From: Rudaea sp.
GTDB lineage: Bacteria > Pseudomonadota > Gammaproteobacteria > Xanthomonadales > Rhodanobacteraceae
Assembly: GCA_031291055.1 (NCBI GenBank)
Contig: JARLJU010000215.1
Coordinates: 39,330 to 103,329, forward strand
Reading direction: 5' to 3'
Length of the DNA: 64,000 nucleotides
Shown here: piece by piece, positions 16,896 to 26,508 of the stretch
Numbering within the stretch: the first letter of the stretch is position 1
Layout: each line of letters starts with the position of its first letter
Notes under the pieces: generated by a model
Seen by the model: only the letters and a program-made list of their open reading frames with translations
The model's database searches: none
Told to the model about the DNA's origin: nothing
Made by a program: the position numbers and the translations under genes

Positions 16896-18203
16896 ATGCG
16901 CTTGTTTTCCCTGGAAGGCAAACTCACCATCCTGCTGGGCGCCACGCTCATTGCAGGCATCGTCGTCACCGCCGCGTTGATCCAGTGGTGGCAGCCGCCA
17001 TGGCTGGCCGTGCTGAGCGCGTGCCTGCTGCTGATTCCGCTGGTTGTGCTCGTGGCGCGCGCTGCCACGGCGCCATTGATCAGCCTGTTGCGCGTGCTTG
17101 CCGGCAGCGTGGCCAGTTTCCGCGATGGCGACTACAGCGTGTCGCTGGCCGAGCGGCGTCGCGACGAATTCGGCGACCTCGTGCGTACGCACAATGAACT
17201 GGGCAACGTGCTGCGCAAGCAGCGCCAGCATTTGTTCCAGCGTGAACTGCTGCTGGATACCGTGGTGCAGAATTCGCCGACGGCGCTGCTCCTGGTCGAT
17301 GACGGCGATCATGTGGTCTACACCAACCTTGCGGCATGCGCCTTGCTGAATGGCGGGCGGCGCATGACCGGCCTTGATTTCGCCGCCATTGTCGCCGAAT
17401 GCCCGCCTGCGCTCGCCACAGCCCTGGCATCGCGGCAGGACGGCCTGTTCAGCGTGCAACTGGAAGGCGAGGAGGAAACCTATCATCTGTCGCAGCGCGA
17501 CGTGCGCTTGCACGGCCGCGCGCACCGCCTGCTGCAGATCCGGCGGCTCACGCGCGAACTGTCTCGCCAGGAAGTACAAACGTGGAAAAAGGTAATTCGT
17601 GTCATCAGCCACGAACTGAACAATTCGCTTGCGCCGATCTCGTCGCTGGCGCACTCCGGACGCGAACTGGCACAGCGCGGCGATGGCGCGCGGCTGAGCA
17701 TGGTGTTCGACACGATCGAGGAGCGCACGCGGCATCTGGATGGATTCATTCGCGGCTATGCCGAATTCGCGAAACTGCCGCAACCGCGTTGCGAGGCGAT
17801 CGACTGGAATGCCTTCCTGAGCCAGCTTACCCAGCATTACCCGTTTCGTCTGGCCACATCTGCGCCGGATGCGCCGGGGTGGTTCGATCGCACCCAGCTT
17901 GAACAGGTGCTGATCAACTTGCTCAAGAACGCCCACGAATCCGCCAGCGCCGCCGATGCGATCGAGATTGCCGTGACGCCGCGCGGCGGCGAAGTGCGCA
18001 TCGAAGTGCGCGACCGCGGCGAAGGCATGAGCGAGGTGGTCCTGGCCAATGCGCTGCTGCCGTTTTATTCGACCAAGCGCAGCGGCTCGGGCCTGGGTCT
18101 GGCGCTGGCCCGCGAGATCGTCGAAGCGCATGGCGGGCGCATCGCCCTGATCAGTCGCGAGGGCGGCGGCCTGATCGTCGCGCTGAACCTGCCGAGTCAC
18201 TGA
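16896..18203 (+). CDS. Sensor histidine kinase partner of the NtrC-type regulator
   Basis: The 435-residue kinase has two N-terminal helices (about 9-30 and 36-55) with almost no periplasmic loop. A HAMP-like segment (about 58-110), a PAS-like domain (about 115-215), the H-box VISHELNNSLAPI with H239, and an ATPase domain (N box NLLKNAHES, G1 DRGEGM, G2 GSGLGLAL) follow. The short loop suggests a signal sensed in the membrane or cytoplasm. It lies 132 bases after the regulator on the same strand. Confidence 0.92.
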   Translation: MRLFSLEGKLTILLGATLIAGIVVTAALIQWWQPPWLAVLSACLLLIPLVVLVARAATAPLISLLRVLAGSVASFRDGDYSVSLAERRRDEFGDLVRTHNELGNVLRKQRQHLFQRELLLDTVVQNSPTALLLVDDGDHVVYTNLAACALLNGGRRMTGLDFAAIVAECPPALATALASRQDGLFSVQLEGEEETYHLSQRDVRLHGRAHRLLQIRRLTRELSRQEVQTWKKVIRVISHELNNSLAPISSLAHSGRELAQRGDGARLSMVFDTIEERTRHLDGFIRGYAEFAKLPQPRCEAIDWNAFLSQLTQHYPFRLATSAPDAPGWFDRTQLEQVLINLLKNAHESASAADAIEIAVTPRGGEVRIEVRDRGEGMSEVVLANALLPFYSTKRSGSGLGLALAREIVEAHGGRIALISREGGGLIVALNLPSH

Positions 18204-18264
18204 GCCACCGCCGCGCCGCCGTTTTTGCGCCGCGATGTTATGATCGGCGCGGGGGTGTTTTGCA

Positions 18265-21246
18265 ATGGCTACCGGTTCCATCCAGATTCCCGGCTACGAA
18301 ATGCTGCGCCCATTGGGCTCCGGCGGCATGTCGACCGTTTACCTGGCCTTGCAACGGTCGCTGGATCGCAAAGTCGCGATCAAGATCATGCGCCGCAGCG
18401 GCGACAGCGAGTCCGCCGACGTCGTTCAGTCGGAAAAGCGCTTCCTGCTGGAAGGGCGAATGATGGCCAAGCTGCCGCACCGCAATATCGTCGCGGTGTA
18501 CGACATCGTCAGCAACGATGCCGTGGCTTACATCAGCATGGAGTACCTGGATGGAGGTACTCTCTCCGACCGGATGAAGACCGGGCTGGCGCTTGCCGAA
18601 GCGGTGTCGGTCATCGTGCAGATTGCCTCGGCGCTGGAGTTCGCGCACAAGGGCGGCGTGATCCATCGAGACCTCAAGCCCGCGAACATCATGTTCCGCG
18701 ACTCGGGCACCCCGGTGCTGACCGACTTCGGCATCGCGCGCATGCAGGATGGTTCGGCCACCCGGCTTACCCAGACCGGCATGCTGGTCGGTACGCCCAC
18801 CTACATGAGCCCGGAACAGATCAACGGCGTCGCGGTGGACGGGCGCGCCGATCTGTACAGCCTGGGTATACTTTTTTACGAATTGCTGACCGGCGCTGCG
18901 CCGTTCCGCGGCGACTCGCCGATTGCGGTCCTGATGGCGCACCTGACCCAGCCGCCGCCGCCGTTGCCGGTCGAGTTCCGCTCGTTCCAGGACGTGCTCG
19001 ACCGCATGCTGGCGAAGAATCGCGATGAGCGCTACGCGGGCATGAAGGAGTTCACCCATGATCTGAAAGCGCGCCTGGTGCAAAGCGACACCCTGATGAC
19101 GCGCCTGCACGTGGATCCGAACGAGACCTCGTCCGAGCAGTTGCGCGCCCTGGGTTTTTCCACAAGTTCGCCGACCGGCGAAGGTCTGCGCGATTCCCTG
19201 CTCAACCGTCTGCCGGGTGCGTCGCGGTCCGGTCCCGCAGTGGAAAAACGCGCGGCGCCGGCGGCTGTTGTGCCAGCGCCGGAAACGACGCCGCGCTGGA
19301 TGTGGGCGACCGCGGCGGCAGGAGTCATCCTGATCATGATCGGCGCGTGGCTTGCCTTTCACGGTCGCGGCGGCTTGAGCAAGGACGACCAACTGGTGGT
19401 CAAGCTGTTTCTCGGCAAGGCGCAGCAGCTGGCCGATGCGGGAAATCCGCTGCTGCCGCCGGATGAGAACGCGTTTGCCTATGTGCAGAAGGCATTGCAG
19501 CGCGATCCGGACAACGTCGAGGCGCAGGCCCTGATCGAACGCATCGGCAGCACGCTGGCCGGACAGGCACGCCAAGCGCTGGCGGCGGGCAAACTGGACG
19601 AAGCGGCCGACCTGGACAACCAGGCGCTGTTGGTACGCCCCGACGATGCTGCGTCGCGTTCGCTGCAGACGCAGATAGCGCAGACGCGCAAGGCCGCGCA
19701 GGTCAAGGCGCAGCTGCAGGGACTGCTTGAACGCGCGGAAACGGCGCGCGTCGCCGGCCGCGCATTTGGCGAGGGCGGCGCATATACGCTGCTCGAACAG
19801 GCGCACGCGCTGGTGCCCGGAGATGCCGAGGTGCAGAAGCGCATCGATGCCGTGGTTGCCCAGCAACTGGATGCGCCGCGCCAGGCGTTGACGGCAGGCC
19901 AGCCAACGGCGGCGGCCGATGAGCTGAAGAAACTGGAACCCCGTCTTGGCACCGAGCCGGCATTTTTGGGGCTGCGCGGCGAAATCGACACTGCATTGAA
20001 AAAGCAGAAAGTGGACAAGGCGCTGACCACGCTGCTGGCGCGCGGCACCGGGCAATTGCGCGCAGGACATCTGGACGAGCCCGGTGGCGACAACGCCTAT
20101 GAGACTCTCGGTGAGCTCGACAAGCTGGCCGCCGACGACCAGCGGGTGACCGACTTCGCCGGTGCGATCGCGCGCGCCCTGCTCGCCGACGCGCGCAAGC
20201 TCGACAGCAGCGGGCAATCGCCGCGCGCACTCGAACGCGCGGACCTCGCGGTCAAGGTTGCGCCGACCCAGAGCGATGCGCAGGCATTGAAGGACCAGAT
20301 CGAATTGCGGCTCGGCGCGCGTGCGACCAAGCTCGCCCAGACTCTGGGCGCGGCGCGGCAGGCGATTGCCGAACAGCGTTTCGTGCCGCCGGCGAAAGAC
20401 GATGCCTACGCCGCACTCGGCGCCGTGCTCGCGCTCGATCCGGGCAATGCCGATGCCCGGCAATTGCTGGCGGCGCTGCCCAAGCGCATCGCCGATGCCG
20501 CGGCGGTGCGCGCGCAGACGGATGCAGGCGCCGCGGTCGCGATGATCGACGCCGCGCGACGCGTATTCGTGCAGGACGCCGCCCTCGCCGCGTTGGCGCA
20601 AAAACTGCAGACGCAGCTGGATACGGAAAAATCGCTGGCGCAGGCGCAGGCCGTGCGCGAGCGGATCGCGAAAGTCGTGGCCACACCGGCGCCAGCAGTC
20701 GAGCAACTGCGTGCCGCCGCCAAGGATCTGGGCGATCTGCTCGGGGCAAATCCCGCCGATCAGGAGACACTTGCGCTGCGCACACAGTTGATCGACGCGA
20801 TCGGTGCCGATTTGCAGGCGGCGCCAGGCGTGGTCCAATTCGACGCGTTTGCCGCACTGCTCAAGGAACAGGAGAAGCTGCTTGCCGGCGATCGCGCCTT
20901 CGCGCCGCTGGCCGGTACGCTGCCGGGTTTGCGCGCGAAAGTAGACAAGGCCGAGCAGGCGCGCGCCGAAGCGGAACGCGGCACCCTCGTGCTCAATGCC
21001 TATCCGTGGGGGAAAGTGGAATCGGTGCTGGATGCCAGCCGCCTGCCAGTCACCTTGCCGGCGGATACGACGACGCCCCTGGTGCTGACCCTGCCGGCCG
21101 GCAGTTACGTGATCACGTTCCGGCATCCGCAGGCGGCAAAACCGGCCCAGGTCATCGCCAAGGTCGAGGCACAGAAACGCGCGACTGCGAACGCCGCTTT
21201 CCCGACCATTTCCGCGCAGGAGTATTTCTCGCGTGCGGGCTGGTAA
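18265..21246 (+). CDS. Hanks-type Ser/Thr protein kinase with a large periplasmic repeat region
   Basis: The 993-residue protein starts with a PknB-like kinase domain (about 11-275). Visible are the glycine loop LGSGGMST, K40 in VAIK, the catalytic loop HRDLKPAN (D136), DFG at 154-156 and the activation segment ending GTPTYMSPEQ. A single membrane helix (about 346-365) follows. The periplasmic part (about 370-920) is alpha-helical and TPR-like with repeated alanine/leucine segments; the last 70 residues look like a small PEGA-type beta domain. It overlaps the next gene by 14 bases. Confidence 0.93.
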   Translation: MATGSIQIPGYEMLRPLGSGGMSTVYLALQRSLDRKVAIKIMRRSGDSESADVVQSEKRFLLEGRMMAKLPHRNIVAVYDIVSNDAVAYISMEYLDGGTLSDRMKTGLALAEAVSVIVQIASALEFAHKGGVIHRDLKPANIMFRDSGTPVLTDFGIARMQDGSATRLTQTGMLVGTPTYMSPEQINGVAVDGRADLYSLGILFYELLTGAAPFRGDSPIAVLMAHLTQPPPPLPVEFRSFQDVLDRMLAKNRDERYAGMKEFTHDLKARLVQSDTLMTRLHVDPNETSSEQLRALGFSTSSPTGEGLRDSLLNRLPGASRSGPAVEKRAAPAAVVPAPETTPRWMWATAAAGVILIMIGAWLAFHGRGGLSKDDQLVVKLFLGKAQQLADAGNPLLPPDENAFAYVQKALQRDPDNVEAQALIERIGSTLAGQARQALAAGKLDEAADLDNQALLVRPDDAASRSLQTQIAQTRKAAQVKAQLQGLLERAETARVAGRAFGEGGAYTLLEQAHALVPGDAEVQKRIDAVVAQQLDAPRQALTAGQPTAAADELKKLEPRLGTEPAFLGLRGEIDTALKKQKVDKALTTLLARGTGQLRAGHLDEPGGDNAYETLGELDKLAADDQRVTDFAGAIARALLADARKLDSSGQSPRALERADLAVKVAPTQSDAQALKDQIELRLGARATKLAQTLGAARQAIAEQRFVPPAKDDAYAALGAVLALDPGNADARQLLAALPKRIADAAAVRAQTDAGAAVAMIDAARRVFVQDAALAALAQKLQTQLDTEKSLAQAQAVRERIAKVVATPAPAVEQLRAAAKDLGDLLGANPADQETLALRTQLIDAIGADLQAAPGVVQFDAFAALLKEQEKLLAGDRAFAPLAGTLPGLRAKVDKAEQARAEAERGTLVLNAYPWGKVESVLDASRLPVTLPADTTTPLVLTLPAGSYVITFRHPQAAKPAQVIAKVEAQKRATANAAFPTISAQEYFSRAGW

Positions 21247-22087
21247 GCGTCAGCGCTGGCAGTTCGTCGCACTGGCGCTGATTGCGGTTGCCGGGAGCGC
21301 GCGCGCCGACTACAAGGACAGCTACAGTCACGGCCTGGAAGCGTACAAGGACGGCAGGTATGCCGAGGCGCGCCAACTGATGCAGCAGGCGCTGGACGAA
21401 CACGCGGAACCCGCAGCCAAGATCCGCTTCTACGGCCAGGTGTTCGGGCCGTACCTGCCGCAGCACTATGCCGGCATGGCCGCGTTCAAACTTGGCGATT
21501 GTGCGGCTGCGCTGGCGCAATGGAACTCGGCCGCAAACAGGCAGATTGCCGCGCAACTGCCGGAAATCGGCAGCGAGCAGCAGCGCGACAGCGCCGACTG
21601 CGAACAGAAAGTTGCGAAAAAGGATGAAAAATCCACAAAGCCACAAGCTGGTGCGCCGGAATCTGCGCCGCCGCAAACCCCGGTTGCGGAAAAGCCGCCG
21701 GTGAAAACCACGGTGGCCGAAAACACGCCGCCGAAGCCGGCCGCAACGCCGGCCAAGCCCCCGCCGCCGGCAGAGAAACCGGTCGCGGCAGCCAGAAACG
21801 CGCCGCCGGAACCGCTCGTCCAGGCATTCGACAATTATCTGGCCGGGCGCTACGCCGAAGTTGCTCGAATCAATCCAGACGCCTACGCCGATCCTCGCTC
21901 GCGCTTCCATGCCTATCTTGTGCGTGCCGCATCGAAATACACGCTGGCGCGAATGTCCGCGGACGAAACAATGCTCAAGGGTGCCGAGGCCGATGCCGCG
22001 GCGGCGCGAACTCTGGATACACGCTCCATCCCGGATGCCGCGTTGTTCTCGCCGGCGTTCCGGACGTTCTATCAGGATAGCCACTGA
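21233..22087 (+). CDS. Exported TPR-like protein coupled to the Ser/Thr kinase
   Basis: The 284-residue protein starts with GTG at 21233, inside the end of the kinase gene, behind an AGGAG site. It has a signal peptide (1-25) and TPR-like helices (YSHGLEAYKDGRYAEARQLM). A Pro/Lys/Ala linker (about 130-190) is followed by a second helical domain containing QAFDNYLAGRYAEVARI. Overlap with the kinase implies coordinated synthesis. It could act with the kinase's periplasmic domain, but that is inference. Confidence 0.82.
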   Translation: MRAGKRQRWQFVALALIAVAGSARADYKDSYSHGLEAYKDGRYAEARQLMQQALDEHAEPAAKIRFYGQVFGPYLPQHYAGMAAFKLGDCAAALAQWNSAANRQIAAQLPEIGSEQQRDSADCEQKVAKKDEKSTKPQAGAPESAPPQTPVAEKPPVKTTVAENTPPKPAATPAKPPPPAEKPVAAARNAPPEPLVQAFDNYLAGRYAEVARINPDAYADPRSRFHAYLVRAASKYTLARMSADETMLKGAEADAAAARTLDTRSIPDAALFSPAFRTFYQDSH

Positions 22088-22206
22088 TCCTGCATTCAGG
22101 CCGCGGCTTTGCGGCCATTGCTGTAATCGTCAGCACGACTTCCGGAATACCAGGGTATCAGGCCGCGCGAATGTCGACGTGAGGCCGTTCCTTGCGGGAG
22201 TGAACC

Positions 22207-22699
22207 ATGTTCCGGTTATTCATTCGTTTGGCGCGTTGGCGGTGCTTCTGGCAGCATTGATTGGGCCCGCAGAGCGTCTGGTCGCAGCAACGGTGCGCCC
22301 AGACGCTGTGTGCATAGTCTGCACGATTCCCTATTTTTCGGTTTCCGCAATGAGTGCCGACGACGCGGGCGGCATCTACAACGGCTCGACGATCGCGCTG
22401 AGTGTCACGATGACGAATGGCGGCGGTGTCAGCGGGCCGTGGCAGGCAGAGCTGAGCATCCCCAGCGGATATTCATTCGTTGATACAAATCCTGCCGATT
22501 GCGGCGGGGCAATCTACTACCCGATCCCGCGGCCAGACGGGGCCAAGTCGATGTCTTCCATCTACCTGGTTTGGCCATCCGGAACCGATGGCAACGGCAC
22601 CGGCGATGGTGGAATTCGACCATCGCCGATTACGGCTCCGGCACGCAGCCTCTGCAGTCGCTGGCGCGGGGATTGCTCGATCGGCGCGCCTGCCAGTAG
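22207..22699 (+). pseudogene. Probable decayed gene for a small exported protein (frame changes)
   Basis: An ATG at 22207 has an ideal GGGAG site six bases upstream, but its frame stops after 17 codons. The neighbouring frame carries a hydrophobic signal-like segment (LAVLLAALIGPAERLVAA) and about 110 residues of plausible exported-domain sequence (SIPSGYSFVDTNPADCGG, MSSIYLVWPSGTDGNG). After about 22610 the sensible sequence moves to a third frame ending at a stop at 22697-22699, just before the terminator. The body frame instead runs through the terminator. Two frame changes suggest decay or sequencing error. Confidence 0.4.
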
Positions 22700-22718
22700 C
22701 CGAACCTGTGTCAGGTGC

Positions 22719-22755
22719 AAAAAAGAACGCCTCCGCAAAGGAGGCGTTCTGCTTT
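22719..22755. terminator. Terminator of the FadL-type gene, possibly bidirectional
   Basis: GAACGCCTCC (22725-22734) and GGAGGCGTTC (22740-22749) form a perfect 10-bp stem. On the minus strand it is followed by six T residues, directly after the stop of the porin gene at 22780. In the plus direction the tail is only TGCTTTG, so termination of the decayed gene would be weaker. Confidence 0.88.
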
Positions 22756-22779
22756 GTTGCGTACGGTGATCCTGTCTTG

Positions 22780-24114
22780 CTAGAAATGATAGACCGCTGA
22801 AATCGAATAGGTATCGGTGACATTCGAGAAATCCGCGGCCGCGTCGATCTGGAATTTCGCGAACGCCCAGCCCAGGCCGATGGCGCCGTGGTTTTGCGAG
22901 CCCTGACCGCCGCTGAACAGCGTCGCGAGCGCGACGGCGCCGATTTCCGTCCCTGGATCTCCCGTGAATTCGACCGAATGGCGTGGGTCGTGCCAGACGC
23001 CGGCACGCAGACTGAACGGATGCGTCATCTGGGTAAAAGTGTACTCGCCGCCCAGATGCAATTCCGTGCCATTGGGTATCGACAGGCTGGAAACCGTTGC
23101 CGCGCCGTTTCCAAAAAGCGACTGGATGCCGCGCGTGAGTTGCGAGTACTCGATGTAGTCGGCGTCGAAATTGACGACCAGTGCGTCGGTCGGATGCCAG
23201 CTCAGCCCGGCGCCGTATTCATCCGGCACCTTGAAACTCACGTTTTTCAGATCGGCGACGATATTGGCCGGCGCCGCGGTGGGCGTGAACGTGCCGTCGC
23301 TGTTCGCGACGACGTCCGCGAGAGTTGCGCTGGTCGCTTCGTAGGAGAATTTCGGGCCGCGACGATAGATCAGGCCCGCGCTCCATTGTTCGCTGAGCAC
23401 GAAACGCGCGCCGAGGTTGACGCCCACGTCGTTGTCGCTGCCGAATTGATTCTGGCTGTTCAGGGCAACGCTGGTCGAGGTGAAGGCCGGTGTGTAGCCG
23501 TAGCGGTTGATTGCGGTATCGATGTTGAAGTCGTAGTAGGACAGGCCGGCGCCGAGCGAAAGATTGTCGGATGCCTTCCACGCCGCAGATAAGCCGTAAT
23601 CGACGATCTTCAGGTTTGCATGCGCGGCGATCGGAAAGGCAGTGCCCACGGTTGGAACGACTTCGCCCGTCAGTACGGACGCGAAATCGGTATTGAAATT
23701 CACCACCTCGTCGCGATAGGCCGCGAACGACCAGCGACCATAAGGATAGACGACCGAAAGGAAGGACAGGTTGTTCTTTGAACTGTCGGCGTCGGAAACG
23801 TTGAGACCGGACCCGTTGAACGGGCTGACCGATGCGCTGCCGCCATTGACGTACGGCAGGCTGTATTCGGTGTGCCGCGCTTCGACGGAGATCTCCGGTG
23901 TCACCAACTGGGTCAGGCCGGCGGGATTGGTATAGGCCGCTGTCGCATCATCGGCCAGGCCCAGGAATGCGCCGCCCATGCCCATGCTGCGCGCCCCCGG
24001 GCTGGCAAGATTGAACGGAATGCTGGCATTGGTTTCGGTGTCGGTAATCGCAAAAGCCGTCGCGCTGGCTCCAAGCAAGGCGGTTCCGATCGCAAGCGTA
24101 AGCTGACGTTTCAT
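22780..24114 (-). CDS. OmpP1/FadL/TodX family outer-membrane transporter
   Basis: The 444-residue porin has a signal peptide (1-22, ending ATAFA). The FadL N-terminal segment NLASPGARSMGMGGAFLGLA and ATAAYTNPAGLTQL follow. Alternating beta strands lead to a terminal aromatic (AVYHF), as needed for barrel insertion. These transporters take up long-chain fatty acids or other hydrophobic compounds. The start at 24114 has a GGGGAGAA site. The upstream in-frame extension is not protein-like. It is divergent from the SPFH gene. Confidence 0.93.
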   Translation of the reverse strand: MKRQLTLAIGTALLGASATAFAITDTETNASIPFNLASPGARSMGMGGAFLGLADDATAAYTNPAGLTQLVTPEISVEARHTEYSLPYVNGGSASVSPFNGSGLNVSDADSSKNNLSFLSVVYPYGRWSFAAYRDEVVNFNTDFASVLTGEVVPTVGTAFPIAAHANLKIVDYGLSAAWKASDNLSLGAGLSYYDFNIDTAINRYGYTPAFTSTSVALNSQNQFGSDNDVGVNLGARFVLSEQWSAGLIYRRGPKFSYEATSATLADVVANSDGTFTPTAAPANIVADLKNVSFKVPDEYGAGLSWHPTDALVVNFDADYIEYSQLTRGIQSLFGNGAATVSSLSIPNGTELHLGGEYTFTQMTHPFSLRAGVWHDPRHSVEFTGDPGTEIGAVALATLFSGGQGSQNHGAIGLGWAFAKFQIDAAADFSNVTDTYSISAVYHF

Positions 24115-24268
24115 ATTGTTCTCCCCAAATCCGCTAGAGTTGGACCCTATCCCCGCCCACTGCGGGGGGCAGTAGCCGACCGATCTTAACACTGCCCGGC
24201 CCGGGCGTAGATAGGCCACCCATATATACTGTGTCCCGGGTCGCAAGGCAGATTGGGGAGAGAACAAG

Positions 24269-25216
24269 ATGGGTGGTGGAATGCTGGCGCTGGTGCTGTT
24301 GGTGGTCGCGGCGATCTTCATCGCCAAGACCGTGCGGGTCGTGCCGCAAGGCTACGAATGGACCAAGGAGACCTTCGGCAGGTACACCAGCACGATGTCG
24401 CCCGGTCTGCACATCCTGATCCCCATCTATCACACGGTCGGGCGCAAGATGAACATGATGGAACAGGTGCTCGACGTACCCAGTCAGGACGTCATCACCA
24501 AGGACAACGCCGTTGTGCGCGTCGACGGGGTCGTGTTCTATCAGGTGCTCGATGCACCGAAGGCCGCCTACGAGGTGTCGAATCTGAATCAGGCGATCCT
24601 AAACCTGATCATGACCAATATCCGCACCGTGCTCGGCTCGATGGACCTGGACGAGTCGCTGTCCAAACGTGACGACATCAATGCGCGCCTGCTGCGCGTG
24701 GTGGATGAAGCCACGCATCCCTGGGGGCTGAAGTGCAACCGCATCGAGATCAAGGATATCCAGCCGCCGCGAGACCTGATCGATTCGATGGCGCGGCAGA
24801 TGAAGGCAGAGCGCGAGAAGCGCGCGAATATCCTGGAAGCAGAAGGCTTTCGCCAGGCCGCGATCCTCAAGGCCGAAGGCGAGAAACAGGCGGCGATTCT
24901 GTCGGCCGAAGGCCAGCGCGAGGCTGCATACCGTGCCGCCGAGGCGCGCGAACGATCTGCCGAAGCGGAGGCCAAGGCCACGGCGATGGTGTCGCAGGCG
25001 ATCCGCCAGGGCGATATCAATGCGATCAACTATTTCGTCGCGATCAAGTACGTCGAGGCGCTCAAGGCGATGGTCGGTGCGCCGAACCAGAAGATCATGC
25101 TGCTGCCGATGGAAGCGACCGGTGTCCTCGGATCGCTTGCCGGTATCGCAGAACTTGCCAGGTCGAGCCTGGAGCAGCAGCAGGCCACCAAGGCAGTGGT
25201 GAAGCAGGCGCAATGA
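24269..25216 (+). CDS. qmcA: SPFH/band 7 membrane protein, QmcA/stomatin-like
   Basis: The 315-residue protein has one N-terminal helix (about 4-19). The band 7 domain (about 24-185) includes [16 protein letters not shown] and [20 protein letters not shown], and a long Glu/Ala/Lys coiled coil (about 185-250) follows. It forms membrane microdomain scaffolds. The gene is paired with an NfeD-like gene 55 bases downstream, the conserved ybbK-ybbJ arrangement, in which NfeD supports SPFH oligomers. Confidence 0.92.
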   Translation: MGGGMLALVLLVVAAIFIAKTVRVVPQGYEWTKETFGRYTSTMSPGLHILIPIYHTVGRKMNMMEQVLDVPSQDVITKDNAVVRVDGVVFYQVLDAPKAAYEVSNLNQAILNLIMTNIRTVLGSMDLDESLSKRDDINARLLRVVDEATHPWGLKCNRIEIKDIQPPRDLIDSMARQMKAEREKRANILEAEGFRQAAILKAEGEKQAAILSAEGQREAAYRAAEARERSAEAEAKATAMVSQAIRQGDINAINYFVAIKYVEALKAMVGAPNQKIMLLPMEATGVLGSLAGIAELARSSLEQQQATKAVVKQAQ

Positions 25217-25271
25217 TTTCATCCTCCGGCAAGCGCCCGAGTGAGCAGGGTAATTTTGTGCAAAGGTGGAT

Positions 25272-25718
25272 ATGTTGAACACTATCGTCGCGCACTACGG
25301 CTGGTGGCTGCTCGCCCTGGTACTGCTGGGTGTTGAAATCATGGTGCCGGGATTCTTCATGCTGTGGATCGGCATCGCCGCGGCGGTGATGGGTCTGCTT
25401 CTGCTTGCGCTGCCGGAGCTGTCATTTCTCACCCAGGCCGCGGTCTTTGTGCTGCTCGCCCTGGTCAGTTGCTACTGCTACTGGCGTTTCGTCCGCCGCA
25501 TTGCCGACGGACCCAGTGATCAGCCCCTGCTCAACCGCCGCGCCGAACAGTACATCGGTCGCCGTTTTGTACTGGAAGGCCCCATCGTCAACGGTCAGGG
25601 CAAGGCCCGCGTCGGCGATTCGCTGTGGCTGGTCGAAGGACCCGAACTGCCGGCAGGGTCGACGATCGAAGTGATTGCGGTGGACGGAACGACGTTGAAG
25701 GTGAAAGTCGCTGTTTGA
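25272..25718 (+). CDS. NfeD-like membrane protein, partner of the SPFH protein
   Basis: The 148-residue protein has two to three helices (about 10-70, with GVEIMVPGFFMLWIGIAAAV). A C-terminal OB-fold NfeD domain (about 90-148) contains RRFVLEGPIVNGQGKARVGD. ATG 25272 is preferred to GTG 25266 because AAAGG at 25262-25266 is the better-spaced site. It lacks the N-terminal serine protease domain of long NfeD proteins, consistent with the short YbbJ class. Confidence 0.9.
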   Translation: MLNTIVAHYGWWLLALVLLGVEIMVPGFFMLWIGIAAAVMGLLLLALPELSFLTQAAVFVLLALVSCYCYWRFVRRIADGPSDQPLLNRRAEQYIGRRFVLEGPIVNGQGKARVGDSLWLVEGPELPAGSTIEVIAVDGTTLKVKVAV

Positions 25719-25728
25719 ACGTCTGCAC

Positions 25729-26508
25729 TCACTTCGCGCCATCCAGCAAGCGCTGGAATTTGCCCAGTTCCTGTTCGTCCAGATCGGAAACGATCGCTGC
25801 GCTCTGCGTACCCAGCACGGTGCCCCTGATCCCATAACCGTCGTACTGCACGGGTTCGGCAATCTGCGCCATCGGTTCCTGCGGCAGCACGAACACGTCA
25901 ATCGTGTGCTGGCCATGGCGATAGACCAGCACCGCGACGCGCTCGCTGCCGACATAGTCGAGACGGCCGCCGACGAGCGGAAATCCCTGCTCGGCGAAAT
26001 CCTGCACCAGCGGGGCTGTGGCGAGCTTGCCGGCAAACCAAGGCTTCACCGTGTGCCGGTCCGTGGAAACGATATCGACCGGCGACGCGGCGGCGAGCGC
26101 GCGCCAATGGCTGGCGAACAGGTCGCGCGTCAGTTGCGATCGCGCATTCGCCGTGGTCTGTCCTGAATTCCACAAGTGGACGGAGACGCCGCCTGCGCCG
26201 AATGCGAGCACACAGGCAGCGGCGTAGCGCAACCAGTTCGACGCCGCCGGGCGGGGCCTGCGCGAGGTGAGTGTGCCAGATGCAACTGCACCGAGGTCGG
26301 TGCTGCGAAGGCGATCGCGCAGTTCCTGCGGCGCCGTATAGCGCAGGCCCTGGTCGCGTAACGCCGCGCGCAATTCATCGAGCCTGGTCAGCGCCGGGCG
26401 GCAGTCGGCGCAGCGGTCGACGTGAGCCTCCAGGTCGCGCGCATCGGCGCGATCCAGTTCACCGTCGAGGTAGGATTCGAGCAAAGCGAGTGCAGTCTTA
26501 CAGTCCAT
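25729..26508 (-). CDS. Zinc-finger anti-sigma factor (membrane)
   Basis: The 259-residue protein starts with a ZAS-type zinc finger: H and cysteines in HVDRCADC (about 30-37) with C3 upstream. It continues through a basic linker, one membrane helix (about 90-107, YAAACVLAFGAGGVSVHL) and a periplasmic domain of about 145 residues. It overlaps the sigma gene by 11 bases. This is the standard inhibitor of an ECF factor, probably responding to redox or envelope conditions. Confidence 0.9.
   Translation of the reverse strand: MDCKTALALLESYLDGELDRADARDLEAHVDRCADCRPALTRLDELRAALRDQGLRYTAPQELRDRLRSTDLGAVASGTLTSRRPRPAASNWLRYAAACVLAFGAGGVSVHLWNSGQTTANARSQLTRDLFASHWRALAAASPVDIVSTDRHTVKPWFAGKLATAPLVQDFAEQGFPLVGGRLDYVGSERVAVLVYRHGQHTIDVFVLPQEPMAQIAEPVQYDGYGIRGTVLGTQSAAIVSDLDEQELGKFQRLLDGAK

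Noticed and set aside
18238..21126. A 962-codon open frame on the minus strand
   Set aside because: It is the antisense shadow of the Ser/Thr kinase gene, with basic low-complexity sequence and no recognisable domain.
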